NCBI GenBank assembly: GCA_016648135.1
Contig: JADDOH010000465.1
Location: 62,001-126,000, forward strand
Direction of reading: 5' to 3'
Source: Agrypnia vestita
Taxonomy: Eukaryota > Arthropoda > Insecta > Trichoptera > Phryganeidae
DNA: 64,000 nucleotides
In this document: positions 40,403 to 52,945 of the stretch, piece after piece
How the letters are laid out: each line of letters begins with the position of its first letter
Numbering within the stretch: position 1 is the stretch's first letter
Translations under genes and position numbers: made by a program
The notes under the pieces: generated by a model
Told to the model about the DNA's origin: nothing
Database searches by the model: none
What the model saw: only the letters and a program-made list of their open reading frames with translations

Positions 40403-42302
40403 TTTAAAAAACCAAAATTAGCATTCAAAGAAACTATTATTTCATATAAACTCACGGGCTGTTGTAGAATCCTTTCGAACAAACCATCCCCGAGACCTTA
40501 TCTACTTATTTATAAAGAAGTTTCGTTTCAAAAATGTCTTATTTCGTAGATAGCAAATATATGTATTATTTTCCCCAGGAATTAATATGAACAGGTTCAT
40601 ACACGTCTAAGACGACACCATTCAAGGTAAGAATATGTTAATATAAAGTGTTTAAAATTATTAGTTTCAGTGTTATTTAATATGTGAATTTCTCCTCTTT
40701 ATGCCGTTCGATTGATTTTATTGGGTTGTTTCCAAACGGAAATGTTTTATTTCTAATACACGAATTCTTCTGGTGAACGTATTTTATTGTAACATAAATG
40801 TATAGATTATTAGGTTCGTTAGATGATTTTATTACGTAATATTATGCAATTGTTTCCACACTGCTCCTATAAAAGAATTTGAAGTTATTACGATACACAA
40901 CGGGGTCCTTCATCCATTAGACGAATCATGTGCCAATTCAACGACGTATTACGAATAGTATATATTGTATTTATCGAGATTTAGTCGCATTTATTATTCC
41001 TAGTGAGGTTTTTAGTATTGGTTCCAGGCGCCATTATGAGGCGGAAATAGTTCATATTCATAGCCCGACTGCAATAGGTATTTTTGTCGCGTAAGAGGTA
41101 GCACTTTTAGAAATATAACTATGTTTTATGTTTAGTCCCTGACGGACAGGATGGTATAGCTGTGGCTATTTAGGTAATATACTTAGTAAATGCAAAGGGC
41201 ATTAGGTATTTTCAATATAGTATGCGAACCCAAGATGTTAGAAATATTTTAGTTCCTATAATTTCATTGAATATTTGCTGCAGAATAATATTTGATGAGA
41301 GAAGTAGTTAATATTCCATTCAAAGCAAATGTTTTAGTCAATATCTTTACAGGTAATATTCAACAGCAAATTAGAAATATTTTTAGTTAATATTTTTAGT
41401 TAATATTGCATTCAAAAGCGCAATTTTCAGTCACAGAAGAATTATTTTCAGTTAATAATATATATTTTAGTTAAATGTATAGTTAGCACAGGCAGAGTAT
41501 TAATATTGTATAGAAAACATTATTTTTAATATTATTTTCCACGACGTATTTTTGACGGGTCACCCCATAGGATTCATCACATTGTTAGCCGCGGCCAGGA
41601 GTTGGCAAATCAATTGAACGTAATAGCTAAAATTAAATTTCAACTCGCGACGAGTAAGCATCGACATTTTAAAACAATTATTAATACAGAATTCATCGTT
41701 AGTACGTTAGGAAGACCCCTCTATCTACCTTTGGATCATCACAGTGCTTACCGTGACCAGGAGAACGATTTATATTGAAATACAATAAAATGCCTTATAA
41801 TATTAATTGAACATCATTTCGACATTAAATACAGTCTGCTCGATTTGATTAGGATGCCCACGATCTATCAGGATCATCACAGTGGTGCCGGTGACCAGAC
41901 AGGAGCGTATTCGTTGGACTCATTTGCATAGTAATAAAATCATTTTGGTTTAGTTAATATTATAAATGAAAGAAAATATTTGATTATAAAAGCGGTTTTA
42001 TTTAAACAATTGCGGACCACGGTCCGTGACATCAAAGAAAAAAGATTAAGCATTTATGTGAACCACGTACTGAGATTTGTAGACAAACGTGATACTAGGT
42101 ATTAGAAATTTCTTTAGGTTGTTTGTCATATAGACAGTTGGCATTTTTATTATTTAATATTTTGTGAACGAAAATTATTGTAGTAATTTTGGTCCTTGTG
42201 ATATATTAGTTCGATTTTGGAATGCCTGTTTCTTTGTAAAAGTATTGCTCCATTTTATAGAATATGTGATTTATTTCATATCTCATTCATTTTATGTGGT
42301 TT

Positions 42303-42662
42303 GAATTCAAATGATTCACATTTGAAAAATATTTTAATAATTGTTTGAATGCGATCTCACAAGTAAGCCACCGTCACAATCTAAAAAAGACCATCGGGAT
42401 TTGCGGATCGCAGTATAACAAATATGTAGTTAGGATTCAAACGAATCACATTTGAAAGGTTTTAATTATTGCATTTGTTTTCTCGCAAGTATGCCACTGT
42501 CACGGCCTAGGCCGTCGGGATTTGCGAATCGCAGTATAACAAATATGTAGTTGAGATTCAAACGATTCACATTTGAATGGTTTTAATTATTGCGTTTGTG
42601 TTTGTGTTTCGCAAATATACCACCGAACACGGCCAAAGCCGCCGGGTTTGCGAGCGCTGCGT
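42303..42662 (+). repeat. Three tandem units of about 122 bp
   Basis: Each unit starts gattcaaacgattcacattt or a variant, contains taattattgcNtttg and gccac.gtcacgg.c, and ends gggatttgcg.atcgcag with tataacaaatatgtagtt. The third runs into the CpG-rich patch. Confidence 0.88.
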
Positions 42663-42915
42663 GTTAGAGAGACCGGCGACGGTTTCCCTATAAAACGCGA
42701 GCGGACACGTTTCGGCCCAAGCGTGGAAGATGCGGCAGAGACCCGAGACGTTTGAGGGTTTAAGGTTTAACAAGTTCGACCTTCGCGTTCGGGCTAGTAC
42801 GAAAAGACAGTTAGCTACGCCGAACGGATTCGCACGGCGCCCGAAATGCAAAAATATACACCTGTATTACGGGCAGATCACCGCGACAGATTTCAGCGCG
42901 CGCCACGGAGGGTTT
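42663..42915 (+). promoter_or_regulatory. CpG-rich patch with a TATA-like box inside the LARD-like unit
   Basis: A GC/CpG-rich block with ctataaaacgcgag near 42689 and many cg dinucleotides downstream. It might be an internal promoter or a structured untranslated segment. Overlapping frames on both strands (60-94 codons) are unlikely to be genes. Confidence 0.3.
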
Positions 42916-45089
42916 ATGATAGCTTAAAATTCGGTTTTAATTTAATTTCTTATATTAATATAAACTAATAATTAACCAACGCTAGATAAAATCTGTTCAG
43001 TGGCAAATATTTTCGCTTACGAGTTATGCAATAGTAATTAATAATAATAGCAGAAAAATATAAAAGTAAAAATAAATATAAAAACCGGATAACAATTTAG
43101 TAGAAAATATAAACACGAGAATATATGAATCTAAAAGAAAAGAACATTTGATATATATTTTATTTTATAAAAAAAATTATAAATCCGATGTTTTATAATA
43201 TTTACTTTTCTCTTTCGGTTATGTACTTTTATGATACAAATGCGAAAAATATTTTAATAATTATCCGTCTGGTTTCATAATTAAAAATTAATATAAATTA
43301 ATTTTAATTAAATTAAGGTTAATGTAAATTAAATAAATCCACACTTGTTATATATTTGTCTTATGGATATTAAAAAGGGTTTCTATATTTGAAAAAAAAA
43401 AAGATCTTTAAATTCAGCTAAATTTTTACAGATAATAATTACACAAAAAATTAATTGATTATAGTATTCTTACAAATCTACTTATATTATTTGATAACTT
43501 TCACGTGCATGTTTCGGAGATACCTTTTTATCGTCAAGGTGTTATATTAAAAATTGTCCTAAAAAAATAAAATGTCAATCTACAATGTTGCTGAATTAAT
43601 TGAAAAAAAAAAATTAATTTCTTTCATTGATTTATTATGGTTCTTAATTATTCTAATTATCTAAATGTGTTCTTAATTGTTATACACAGTTATATACGGT
43701 TCTGGTTATTCAAACTAATTATAATTTCTTTGTTGTATGCAGGATTGATAGACTTGTTCGTAATATAAACACAGACGCGTATTGTTGCACGAAATAATTA
43801 TTTGAGTTTCTTGTTTTGATCTAAAATTATTTTGATTTGAATTACAAGAATAAAATTACTTCCATTTTTATTTACAAGACGGCCTGGCATATGAATTAAA
43901 ATGGTCATACTACCGCCATCTAGCGGAAATCAGAGAAAGTTTTGAGCCTTCGCTAGTATTAGTCTATAGGAAGCGGTAATAGAGAGCGCAATATATATTC
44001 TCTTAGTAACAAATAATTAAAATTGGACTTGTTTTTTTTTATATATATTCCTTTGTTTCGCTTCATTGCAACGTTAATTGAAATTGTATTATCTTCATTA
44101 ATAAATATTATATTACAATATACGTTGATATAGCTTATTTATAGGCAGAGTAGAAATAAACATCTCACTACTTCAAATTTCGTACGTATCTAGATAAGGA
44201 TTGTTTTAGTTTTAGGCGCAATCTTCTTGGAAATAATACAAAAGTAAATCCGGATTTAACGATATGTGAGTTTCTTCAAGTTTTGAGAAGTCGTAACGCT
44301 ATGATTGATTAAGCATTTATTGTTTTTACTATACATTGGGTGTATGTAGAAATCCTTTTGAATGGTGATAAAATAAAATAAAAAAGAAATTTTTCAGGAG
44401 AGCTTTTGAATTCTTCTGGAACATTTTGGAAAAAAAAAAATTGAAAATAGATTTTTAGTAGATTAAATAGTAGTAGATAACGAAATCATTAGCTTCATCC
44501 ACCTTCATGCGTCGTCGTGACCATTACTTTTAGATTAGGGTAGGAAGATTAGTCGTTTGGATCTTGAATAGATTCAGTCGTATAGCAAACCGAATTATAC
44601 GTTAGGAATTCTTGATTCAGTTACACACATACATCTTCTGTGGATATCAGTGTTGGTGATGACTACTACAGCTAGTACAGATATTAGGGTTCACCTCTTC
44701 TGATTTGTAACAGTGTACTTCGTTAAACATGTTCGCGTTGTTAAAGGAACACTTTAAAATTTTATAATGTTATGTTACATATAAGTATGGGGATGATGAA
44801 TACGGAACATATTAATAAAGTTGTTTTAGGTTTTCAATAAGTTTTGGGAGGAACGATATTACGGAGGATTTGCGCCTGATTATTTGACAAACGCTTAAAA
44901 AAAAAACTGGGGGAAGACCGGTTAGTAAGGAATAGTTATCGGAAACTTTCTTGACATCCGGATAAAGGTTGGAGATCCACTTCTTCAACAAACATGCGTC
45001 GTCTTTAGATATCTCCCTTGAGGGTTGGCTGGAAAGTTACTTGAGACGGATAATAGTTATATATACTCTTACGTTCTACAATTATTGAC

Positions 45090-45740
45090 GAGGTTGTTCC
45101 TACCCTTTTCTTCCTCTTCTTCTTCTTCGTCTTCTTGTTATTCGTATATGCTATCGGTTATATATATATTTTCTTTCCCCCTTTTATGTATACTGACATC
45201 AACAGCGTCTTCTTCTTCTTCGGTACGAAGGTTTTTTTTTTTATTGGTTATGTTCACTCTAGTCTTCTTCTTCTTTGAATACGTACCGTTTATGCTTTAC
45301 TTTTCAAATACCTTCTCTTCTATAAATAGCAATTATTACAATACGTTGCAACTACTTTTTCGTCTTATGGTATATCTTACGACTACTTCTACTTTCTTCT
45401 TCTTCTTCTTTTCTTCTGCTTTCTTCTCTTTTCTTTCTTCTTCTTCTTCTTTTCCTATAACTACATTCATGTCGTCTTCTTCCGTTTATCTTATAATTTT
45501 CGAATGTTTTCTACGTCTTTTCTTCATCTTCTTTTGTCCTTTACCTACTACTACATTCGCGTCTTCTTCTAATTTTATAACTTTCGACTTCTTCTTCTTC
45601 GTCTTTATCTATTACTACACTCGGTTGTGACTTTTCTTCTTTATCTTATGCCTTTCAATGGATTCATTTTCTTCTTCTTCTGTTGTCATCCACTACTTTT
45701 GCGGCTTCTTCTTCTTCTTCTTCATCATATTACACCAACA
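45090..45740 (+). repeat. Degenerate (TTC)n pyrimidine tract with a fortuitous ORF
   Basis: Many ttcttcttc runs interspersed with ta-rich pieces create an open frame of about 200 codons (45025-45630) dominated by Phe, Ser, Tyr and Leu. The low-complexity composition follows from the repeat. I regard the ORF as a repeat artefact. Confidence 0.75.
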
Positions 45741-46686
45741 ATAAATTATGGCAGTCATTACAGTATACGTGGAATATTGAGGACAATTGGCTGTTTCTAC
45801 ATAAGAGGACATGTATTGCGCATATGAATAGAGTTCATAGCTCAGATGGGGTACAAGAGTTAATTTTGTCGCGGTTTGCAATCATAGTAGGAATATGCGG
45901 TTGACTATTCACTCGGTTAAAACAGGACGAAACGAGTTAGAAATAGAAGAGGGTGTATAGTTTGGGGGAAGGGTTTGCTCTTTATATTAGGAAGCTGGTT
46001 GTTAAGTTTATATGAATAGGTTGTACATTAATTCGTAGGTTAACATAATTCTGGAACTTCAGATTTATCGTAGCTCGCATTTCATAGGAGAAATATACAG
46101 TTAATATTTACTCGGTTGAGTTGGTTTGTATAGCTTGAAGGGGATGTGGGGAGTGTTAGTGGGAGTATATTCTGGGGGAAGGGAGGTATATGCTGGGGAA
46201 AGTAGTATAGAGTTGCGAGGTGATGAACACTAGGAGTGTACCATTGTAAGGGAAGCAAGGAGGATAACAAAGTGGGGGAAGGGGCGTCTTATGGATTATT
46301 GATAACAGAATGGCTCTTGAGTGGTTAGCAGACACAATGATGAGATTACTGAGGCATTCAATCGATTATGAAGAATCGAACCTTTTCAATCAATTGAATA
46401 AATTAGATACAGTCCCTTTTGCTTTCAAATCTTATATTTATATTAGTTGTACACTTTTCATTTGAATGACAGGCAGATGGTTTACAGTAGCTTTAAATAC
46501 GCAAAGAAGGTTCCATTGAAAGAGAATTCAACCCTAGTAGAAATATAGTACTCGGAGAAAGGAAAGAACAACGATTAATTTTAAAAGAAAATTTTAGAAA
46601 CTCTTGATAAGTATCACGAAATATACTATCCTATTGGGTTATTTAGCAGATAGGCTCGATCTGATAGATCATTCCTCTCTCTAAAT

Positions 46687-46697
46687 AAGGGGGAAGC
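46687..46697 (+). promoter_or_regulatory. Polypurine tract (plus-strand primer site)
   Basis: AAGGGGGAAG followed by one C directly abuts the TG start of the 3' repeat. In LTR retrotransposons this is where the plus-strand DNA primer survives RNase H. The same GGGGGAAG occurs four more times upstream (44909, 45964, 46174, 46274). Confidence 0.75.
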
Positions 46698-49600
46698 TGT
46701 GATGGTCGACATAGAGATAGATTTAATAAATTTAGAAAATCTTAAAATAATAATATTCAAAAAAGTCAAGTATGGACATCAAAAATATATTTCTTCTGTT
46801 TGGAATCGTTTAAAAGTAAAAGCCTGATATATTTCTTCTTAAGATTCTATGTATTACAAGAGGCTAACAAAATATTGAATATTCAGCTATACAAGTAATA
46901 TTTCTTAGATCTTTATAATACCATAGATATAATTCTGTGTTAAATTAATATCGTTTGCCAATCCTAATAGACTCGACCTTGTGAGTAGGTGCGAACGAGC
47001 CTTTATTATTTATGAATCAGAACAGTAAGTCTCGCGTGTAGCGGGTACTTAACTATTATTTTAACGAAACGGACCAATCACAGGCGCGCTTTGCCTTCGA
47101 CGGGTTGAGCCGGAGGCGACCGTCCTGTTGACTGAATCCGGCCAATGGCGAGCGCCGGCGGTGAGGTCATCGCTCATAGGATGAGTCACTGCACTAGCGT
47201 GGATTTCGAAGATATGGTGCAATCGAGAGTATAAAAGGAGCGAACACGAGATACTCAGCCCCTTCAGTTCGAGACCAGACTTGCGAGCGGGAGCGCTGCC
47301 CAACAGACTACCGACGGAGCCCTGAGTTCCAGAACAGCATTTGCGGACGGAGTTGCTGCCCGGACTTATGGAGGAATCTACCATTCATCAGTAGCAGAGA
47401 GGATCATACCGCCACTGTGTAACAGCTAAGGAACACATTTATATTATCTATCGATTAATTATTTTCACTATTGAAATGTATTTATTTTGGGAAGATTTAA
47501 AATCGGAGCAATAATGTATAATTAATATCACGATTTCTTGTGTGATCTTGGCTCAATTCGTACGGGAATATCTCCCAAACGAATATATTTTGATGCTTGG
47601 GGATTTTCATACCATTTGTATTAACAATTGATTTTACGGAGCTCTATAAGCAGTGCGTAATAGATTCATAATATTGTCGACGCGTTATGTATTGCATAAC
47701 CAGATATCAATCCAAATCGTACGAGAAATTCTTCCGAACGAATATATTTTAAAGTATGGGGATTTTCAAACTATTTTTACTAAAATTGAATACACGTAAT
47801 TCTATAAGAAATGCTTAGTAGCCTTATAATAATTACTGTGTTGCATAAGTATTGCGCAATCCGGTCTTCAGCCAAGTCTTTATGATTTGAGTACCTCGGT
47901 ACATCTGGCTTAACAAGTAGCTTCAGAATGACGAGTAAAGGACAGAATGGGGAGATCTAACTAAAGATTGGGGATATCTGGTTTGTGTTAGCCTAGCTGG
48001 CTGAGGGGTGGATGATTGCCGGCACTTGGGCGTGGAACCCGCACAAGCCCCTGCAGGGCCCCTTAAAGGCGGGGTCCTCCTTGTTGCTCGGGGTCGTCAA
48101 TAAACCGACCACCTAACCTCATCTGGCGCAAACTACTTAAACCAACAAAAAGGTTCCCTATGTCTTTGGAAGGATTTCCATGCTTGAATGCTGTAAAACC
48201 TTGATAGAAAACGTTAACTTCTATTTCGTCCTCTGTAAGAAAGACAGGGCCAGAATAAATATAAAAATCATTCACTCATATGGAATAGCTGGGATATTAT
48301 AAATATGTTACTAACACTCTAACATTTGTCCAAAGTAAATGTTGCAAGATGCAGAATCGTGGGACGCCGCTCTGAAAAGGCATAATGAGATTGCACAATA
48401 ATTTGTAACATCGCTGACTATGCCCGCAAAGGAGGCTAATGTCGTCATCAATTCGTACCAAAAGAGTACATGATTCTTCAAACACCGGCCTAAAAGAAAG
48501 GCGCCTCAAGACAACACACATCATCAGAAACTCGTACCAAAAGAGTACGGCCTTCTCAATTATAAGCCTAAAAGAGGGGCGTCACAGGATCACATCTCGT
48601 AAAGAAGAGATAGAGTCTCGGGATGCAGTAAGTTCCGGAGGAACAAGGGGGGCCGTTTAGTCACTTAGGAAGTCGGCCACCGGGTTTAGGCGGGCGCGGA
48701 GCCTCTACCCCTCTCAGCAGAGATGCTGAGGGTTTAAAAAAATCAAAACTTAGCATTCAAAGAAACTATTATTTCATATAAACTCACGGGCTGTTGTAGA
48801 ATCCTTTCGAACAAACCATCCCCGAGACCTTGTCTACTTATTAATAAAGAAGTTTCGCTTCAAAAATGTCGGATTTCGTAAATAGCAAATATATGTATTA
48901 TTTTCTCACGCAATTAATATGAACAGGTTCATACACGTCTAAGACGACACCATTCAAGGTAAGAATTTGCTAATACAAAGTGTTTATGATTATTAATTTC
49001 AATGTTATTTAATGTGTGAATTTTTCCCTTGGCGCCGTTCGAACGATTTTACTGGTTTGCCTCCAATCGAAAATGTTTTATTTCTAATACACGAATTCTT
49101 TCTAGTGAACGTATTTTATTGTAACATAAATGTATAGATTATTAGGTTCGTTAGATGTTTTTATTACGTAATATTATGCAATTGTTTCCACACTGCTCCT
49201 ATAAAAGAATTTGAAGTTATTACGATACACAACGGGGTCCTTCATCCATTAGACGATTCATGTGCCAATTCAACGACGTATTACGAATAGTATATATTGT
49301 ATTTATCGAGATTTAGTCGCATTTATTATTTCTAGTGAGGTTTTTAGTATTGGTTCCAGGCGCCATTATGAGGCGGAAATAGTTCGTATTCATAGCCCGA
49401 CTGCAATAGGTATTTTTGTCGCGTGAGAGGTAGCACTTTTAGGAATATAACTGTGTTTCATGTTTCGTCCCTGACGGACAGGATGGTATAGCTGTGGCTA
49501 TTTAGGTAATATACTTAGTAAATGCAAAGGGCAGTAGGTATTTTCAATATAGTATGCGAACCCAAGATGATAGAAATATTTTAGTTCCTATAATTTCATT

Positions 49601-49861
49601 GAATATTTGCTGCAGAATAATATTTGATGAGAGAAGTAGTTAATATTCCATTCAAAGCAAAAGTTTTAGTCAATATCTTTATAGGTAATATTCAACAGCA
49701 AGTTAGAAATATTTTAGTTAATATTTTTAGTTAATTTTGCATTCAAAAGCGAAATTTTCACAGAATAATTATTTCCAGTTAATAATATATATTTTAGTTC
49801 AATGTATAGTTAGCACAGGCAGAGTATTAATATTGTATAGGATACATTATTTTTAATATTT
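46698..49861 (+). repeat. 3' direct repeat (LTR-like) of the LARD-like unit
   Basis: Second copy of the 5' repeat. It keeps the promoter (AP-1 47182-47188, TATA 47230-47238) and hairpin array. The block 47338-47890 is longer than its counterpart, because a segment of about 180 bp (landmarks gaatatattttgatgc and gaatatattttaaag, ttggggattttca and atggggattttca) is present twice here and once at 39340-39480. Downstream it is near-identical again to about 49670, then diverges. Confidence 0.75.
48455..48732 (+). ncRNA. Hairpin array, 3' repeat copy
   Basis: Same eight hairpins at an offset of 8330. The one substitution I see between the copies in this stretch turns GCCT/AGGC into GCCT/GGGC, which keeps the stem through a U-G pair. 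With a single change this is suggestive only. Confidence 0.55.
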
Positions 49862-50525
49862 CATAGAAGGTATAATATTTTATTCCGCGATCCTTTTATA
49901 GTTACAGCGTATCTGTCGACCTCAGCCGTTGCCACCCGCGCCGTACAACTATTTTCGCTAACATCATACGGCAAATGACCTTATTCATTGCAATGAAATT
50001 TATATTATTTAATATTATTTACAGTTAATACGTATTTTTAGTTAATTTATCGTATAGAACAATTTCTGATAGTATAGAACATTATTTCATATGAAAAGTT
50101 GAATTTTAGTAGTAGTAATATTTCTGTATTGAATATTTAAATTTTAACAACTGTATCGCTACATCATATGGTTGAAGTCGACCGGTTGCATCCTGTCGCT
50201 CGATCGCGCGCGCTCACATATAAGAATAATGAAATATTTAATAATCCAATATATTGTATTTTGAACGCGACGTTTTGCTACTTACTAACCTTCATTATTT
50301 AGTAGGACCCACATTAGGGTCATCTTACATCGTTAGCCGTGAAAAGAATATGATTTACATTGAGTTGCAATGGAATGATTTGTATTATAGATTTGCTTCG
50401 CCTTATATATTCAACACACACCATCATAGGATGTCTAACTCTGGTGCCGGACCAGGAACTATACTAAATTATTATTAAATGTATCAAAGCCCCGATTTGA
50501 TTAGGGCCTACTATCTAAAAGGATC
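49862..50525 (+). repeat. Diverged modular tail after the 3' repeat
   Basis: Partial modules resembling those at 41540-41900 occur near 50300 (taggacccacattagggtc), 50415 (tctggtgccggaccagga) and 50492 (gatttgattagggcc...ggatcatc). Their presence on the outer side suggests the true repeat may extend to about 50525, with fast divergence of its tandem end. Confidence 0.45.
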
Positions 50526-50720
50526 ATCTCAAGCTTTAATATATATTCTTTTAGCTTGTACTTTTTTGAAGCCAATGGAGTTTTTTTGTCTTGCATCATC
50601 TCAAAGAATTTTTTATCTAATTTATTAAAGATTCTTGGCACAATATACTCTCTTTTTCTTTCGCCATACACGTTGTTAGTGATTGGTATTCTCATTGTTC
50701 GTCCTCATTTGATGATTTAG
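50526..50720 (-). pseudogene. LINE reverse-transcriptase C-terminal scrap
   Basis: The minus-strand frame reads RIPITNNVYGERKREYIVPR, then IFNKL and a Lys-rich end KKYKLKEYILKL. The order 'yGe/k..Y..PriyN.LP...KlkeYl' is the usual ending of jockey/CR1-type reverse transcriptases. It is short, 5'-truncated and ends in the neighbouring repeat. Confidence 0.45.
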
Positions 50721-50871
50721 AGAATGAACTAATTAATGTAAATGAAGAACACAGAATTTCTAACACTATCGTTGAGGGTTATTCAATAACAAGTTGTAAG
50801 AAGTTAGTGAACATTTCAGTGTTTTATAAGATAGAAAATTATATTAATAAGTGTAAACTGGCAGTGATGAC

Positions 50872-51285
50872 GTATGAAGTAGAGACGATGACCCTAACAA
50901 ATAAAAGTGTAGAAAAGCACGTCAAATGCACGTAACGATCTATGGAAAGATCCATGCTTGGTAGTAGCCTAAGAGATAATAAATTATGAAATTAGGCGCA
51001 GAACTAGAGTAGTAGATATCGTGGATCATGTAGCGAGGCTAAAATGGCATTAGGCAGGGCATGTTGCAAGGCTGCCACAATATAGACTCCCAGAGTTCTG
51101 AAATGAAGACCTTAGGAGAATAAAAGAGGCTTTGGAAGACCTTAGAAGAGATTGGCCGACGATACAGCCGCTGTGGGGAGGAATAATAAGAATGCTACAT
51201 GAAGCCAATAATAGGGAAGGATGGAAGGCTATGGAAGAGGCCAGTATCCAGCAGCAGGGAGATGAAGGCTGAATAGGAAAGAAAC
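50872..51285 (+). pseudogene. RTE-type LINE 3' end, decayed
   Basis: Across two or three frames the segment reads EVETMTLTNKSVEK, RSMERSMLGSSLRD, DLRRDWPTIQPLWGGIIRML and NNREGWKAMEEASIQQQGDE. This order of landmarks (ETWTLT, RxMERxMLG, WADDI-like, GWxxMEEAxxQQ) is that of RTE-like LINEs. Several stops and frameshifts are present. Confidence 0.75.
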
Positions 51286-52299
51286 AATGTAAAGTAAATG
51301 ATATTACATAAAAATTAAATAAATTTATATGCTAAAATATTACACTGTTGATTAAGTCAGAAAATGATTAACATTTAATATTTTGAGCAAAATGAACATT
51401 GTCGTCATGGTATATTTTAATGTTTAAACTATTTCATTATTTTCCACTTCCAAAGTTCAATAAATTGATATCTTCATATAAATAACACATCAATAAATAT
51501 CTTATTTACTAGGTTGTTTACATCTGCGTACATATTATGTAATTTTATAAGAAACACTTGAAGTAATTACTTTATGAAATATTTTCATGATAACAGAAAT
51601 ATTATATAATACAGTAGATAATGTCACAGATGTACATTGAAAATCGAACGATTCTGGTTTAGCCATTTATTTATGATGGAAAAAATATGTCTTTTTATTG
51701 ATAATTATTTTGTTATTCAAATTCAAATATCATATTTTAATTTTGAGTTATGTTTATAGTTAAAAACCTTTATAAAGTTAATTTAATGCATTTGTTGTCT
51801 TTGTACTTAAATACTTATATTCTTAAATATATGGGTATCTTTTTGTGTCACAATTGCACTGAGTCACGAGCAATTCTGACAAGTGCAAGTGCGTTTACAA
51901 TGCAATATATTATCATAAAATACATTTTTTATTCATAAAGTTGCGATTCTTCATATGTGGGGTATAAAAGCGAAGGCAGATCCAAAAAAAAATTAATGCA
52001 GTCATCGAGGATTATTAATTTATAACGTACTGTATTCTAGATTTTATAGAAAACATAGCCTATAAATTTATAAGAAACACGGTTTTGAAAGGGATAGATA
52101 AATAAAATCTAGAATTAAGTACATTTTAAATTAGTAAATGACTGTATTTTTTATGCCTTTACTTTTATACCCCAAATATCGTTTCTTAACAAAAAAAAAT
52201 AATAGAGAAGCAAACAAGGAATATGTGACACGTCAATATTCTTAAATGAGGCTCGAATGAAACTACCGACCACTGGATCACTAGGCGAGAGTCAACTCT
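51286..52299. other. AT-rich stretch, no gene seen
   Basis: AT-rich. Near 51950-52190 a segment with gtataaaagcgaag and a later gcctttacttttatacccc looks like the ends of a small inverted-repeat element, weakly. ccgaccactggatcactag at about 52266 repeats the motif at 5346. Confidence 0.4.
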
Positions 52300-52945
52300 A
52301 GTTTAAGTCGTTCATGAAATCTTTATTAAAAGCATCTTTATCTATAAAATTGATTTTGGTTACACTTCTTCCTTTCTCTTTTTTAACAAGCTCTTTTTCA
52401 AAATCATCCTCTTCTTCATCAGAATAAAATTAATAAATGTGTTGTTGATGTTTTAGCTATATTTGTTTCTATTGTATTTTAAGCATCCTTTTTATATATT
52501 TTTTCTTCCAGTGTTTTTAAGTCCTGTTATGCTCTTATGATATGGTTCTCTTCCTATAAAATTCTGTATCTAGCATCAAAATAATCTGCTCATGTTGAAA
52601 AACCTTTTTCTCTCATTTCTATATCGATTTCACGATGTCTTCCGCAATTGGCTCTTGATTTTTTTCTATATTGGTTTTTAATTTGAACCACTCCTTTACG
52701 AACTCTTCTGGAGTAATATTGATTCCTTGAGGTTTACTTTTTATGTGGATTTTTAAGAGTTCTTTAAGATGACTCAACTCGTTCTATATTTTGGGACGTA
52801 GAAAACATATCTGATCAACTGCAACGAATTTTTCACCCAGTGAACACAAAAGTAATATTCGTCCAATCATATGGTATTTAGAACCCCAGCACGTCCAATT
52901 ATCCAAAATTGGAACGATCTTGTATTTCTTTTTTACAAAAAAATA
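52300..52945 (-). pseudogene. Decayed hAT-family transposase
   Basis: On the minus strand one frame reads ILDNWTCWGSKYHMIGRILL, which matches the hAT 'TRWxSTyxMixR' block. It continues with VDQICFLRPKI, a stop, then HLKELLKIHIKSKPQGINIT, FVKEWFKLKTNIEK and EPIAEDIVKSI before another stop. In shifted frames ILMLDTEFYR (cf. the hAT 'LDPRf' block), KSITGLKTLEEK and an acidic DEEEDDFEKELVKK segment follow. Order and spacing fit a hAT transposase, but multiple stops and frameshifts make it dead. I could not delimit its terminal repeats. Confidence 0.7.

Larger units (their letters stand above)
38483..41536 (+). repeat. 5' direct repeat (LTR-like) of the LARD-like unit
   Basis: Matches 46698-49861. 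Blocks 38483-39125 and about 39590-41340 are almost identical between copies, while 39126-39560 is strongly diverged. The repeat holds a promoter (38860-39051), a structured GC-rich leader (39640-39790) and a hairpin array (40125-40402). Short frames in it (for example 39733-39945 minus, 70 codons) are identical in both repeats, but so is the surrounding DNA, so this says nothing about coding. Confidence 0.75.
41537..46686 (+). other. Interior of the LARD-like unit, no recognisable genes
   Basis: It holds three diverged modules ending in ggatcatcacagtg-type sequence (about 41560, 41707, 41845; period about 140-150 bp), a 122-bp tandem repeat (42303-42662), a CpG-rich patch (42663-42915), long AT-rich DNA, a TTC-rich tract (45090-45740) and five GGGGGAAG motifs, the last in the polypurine tract. 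No frame shows protease, RT, RNase H or integrase motifs. Confidence 0.6.
38483..49861 (+). mobile_element. LARD-like LTR retrotransposon unit, about 11.4 kb, no gag/pol
   Basis: Direct repeats of about 3.1 kb (38483-~41536 and 46698-~49861) bound a 5.16-kb interior. Both start tgtgatggtcgacatagag, and the flanks diverge exactly there: ttcacc(c) upstream of the first, a polypurine tract upstream of the second. A TG start with an adjacent polypurine tract is the arrangement of LTR retrotransposons. The interior has no recognisable gag, protease, RT or integrase, so movement would need proteins in trans. I could not fix the LTR 3' ends, the primer-binding site or the target duplication: homology fades into diverged tandem modules (41540-41900, 49880-50525). 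A segmental duplication is the alternative explanation. Confidence 0.65.

Noticed and set aside
45025..45630. 201-codon plus-strand ORF rich in Phe/Ser/Tyr
   Set aside because: It coincides with a degenerate TTC repeat tract. The composition follows from the repeat and there is no domain or codon bias.
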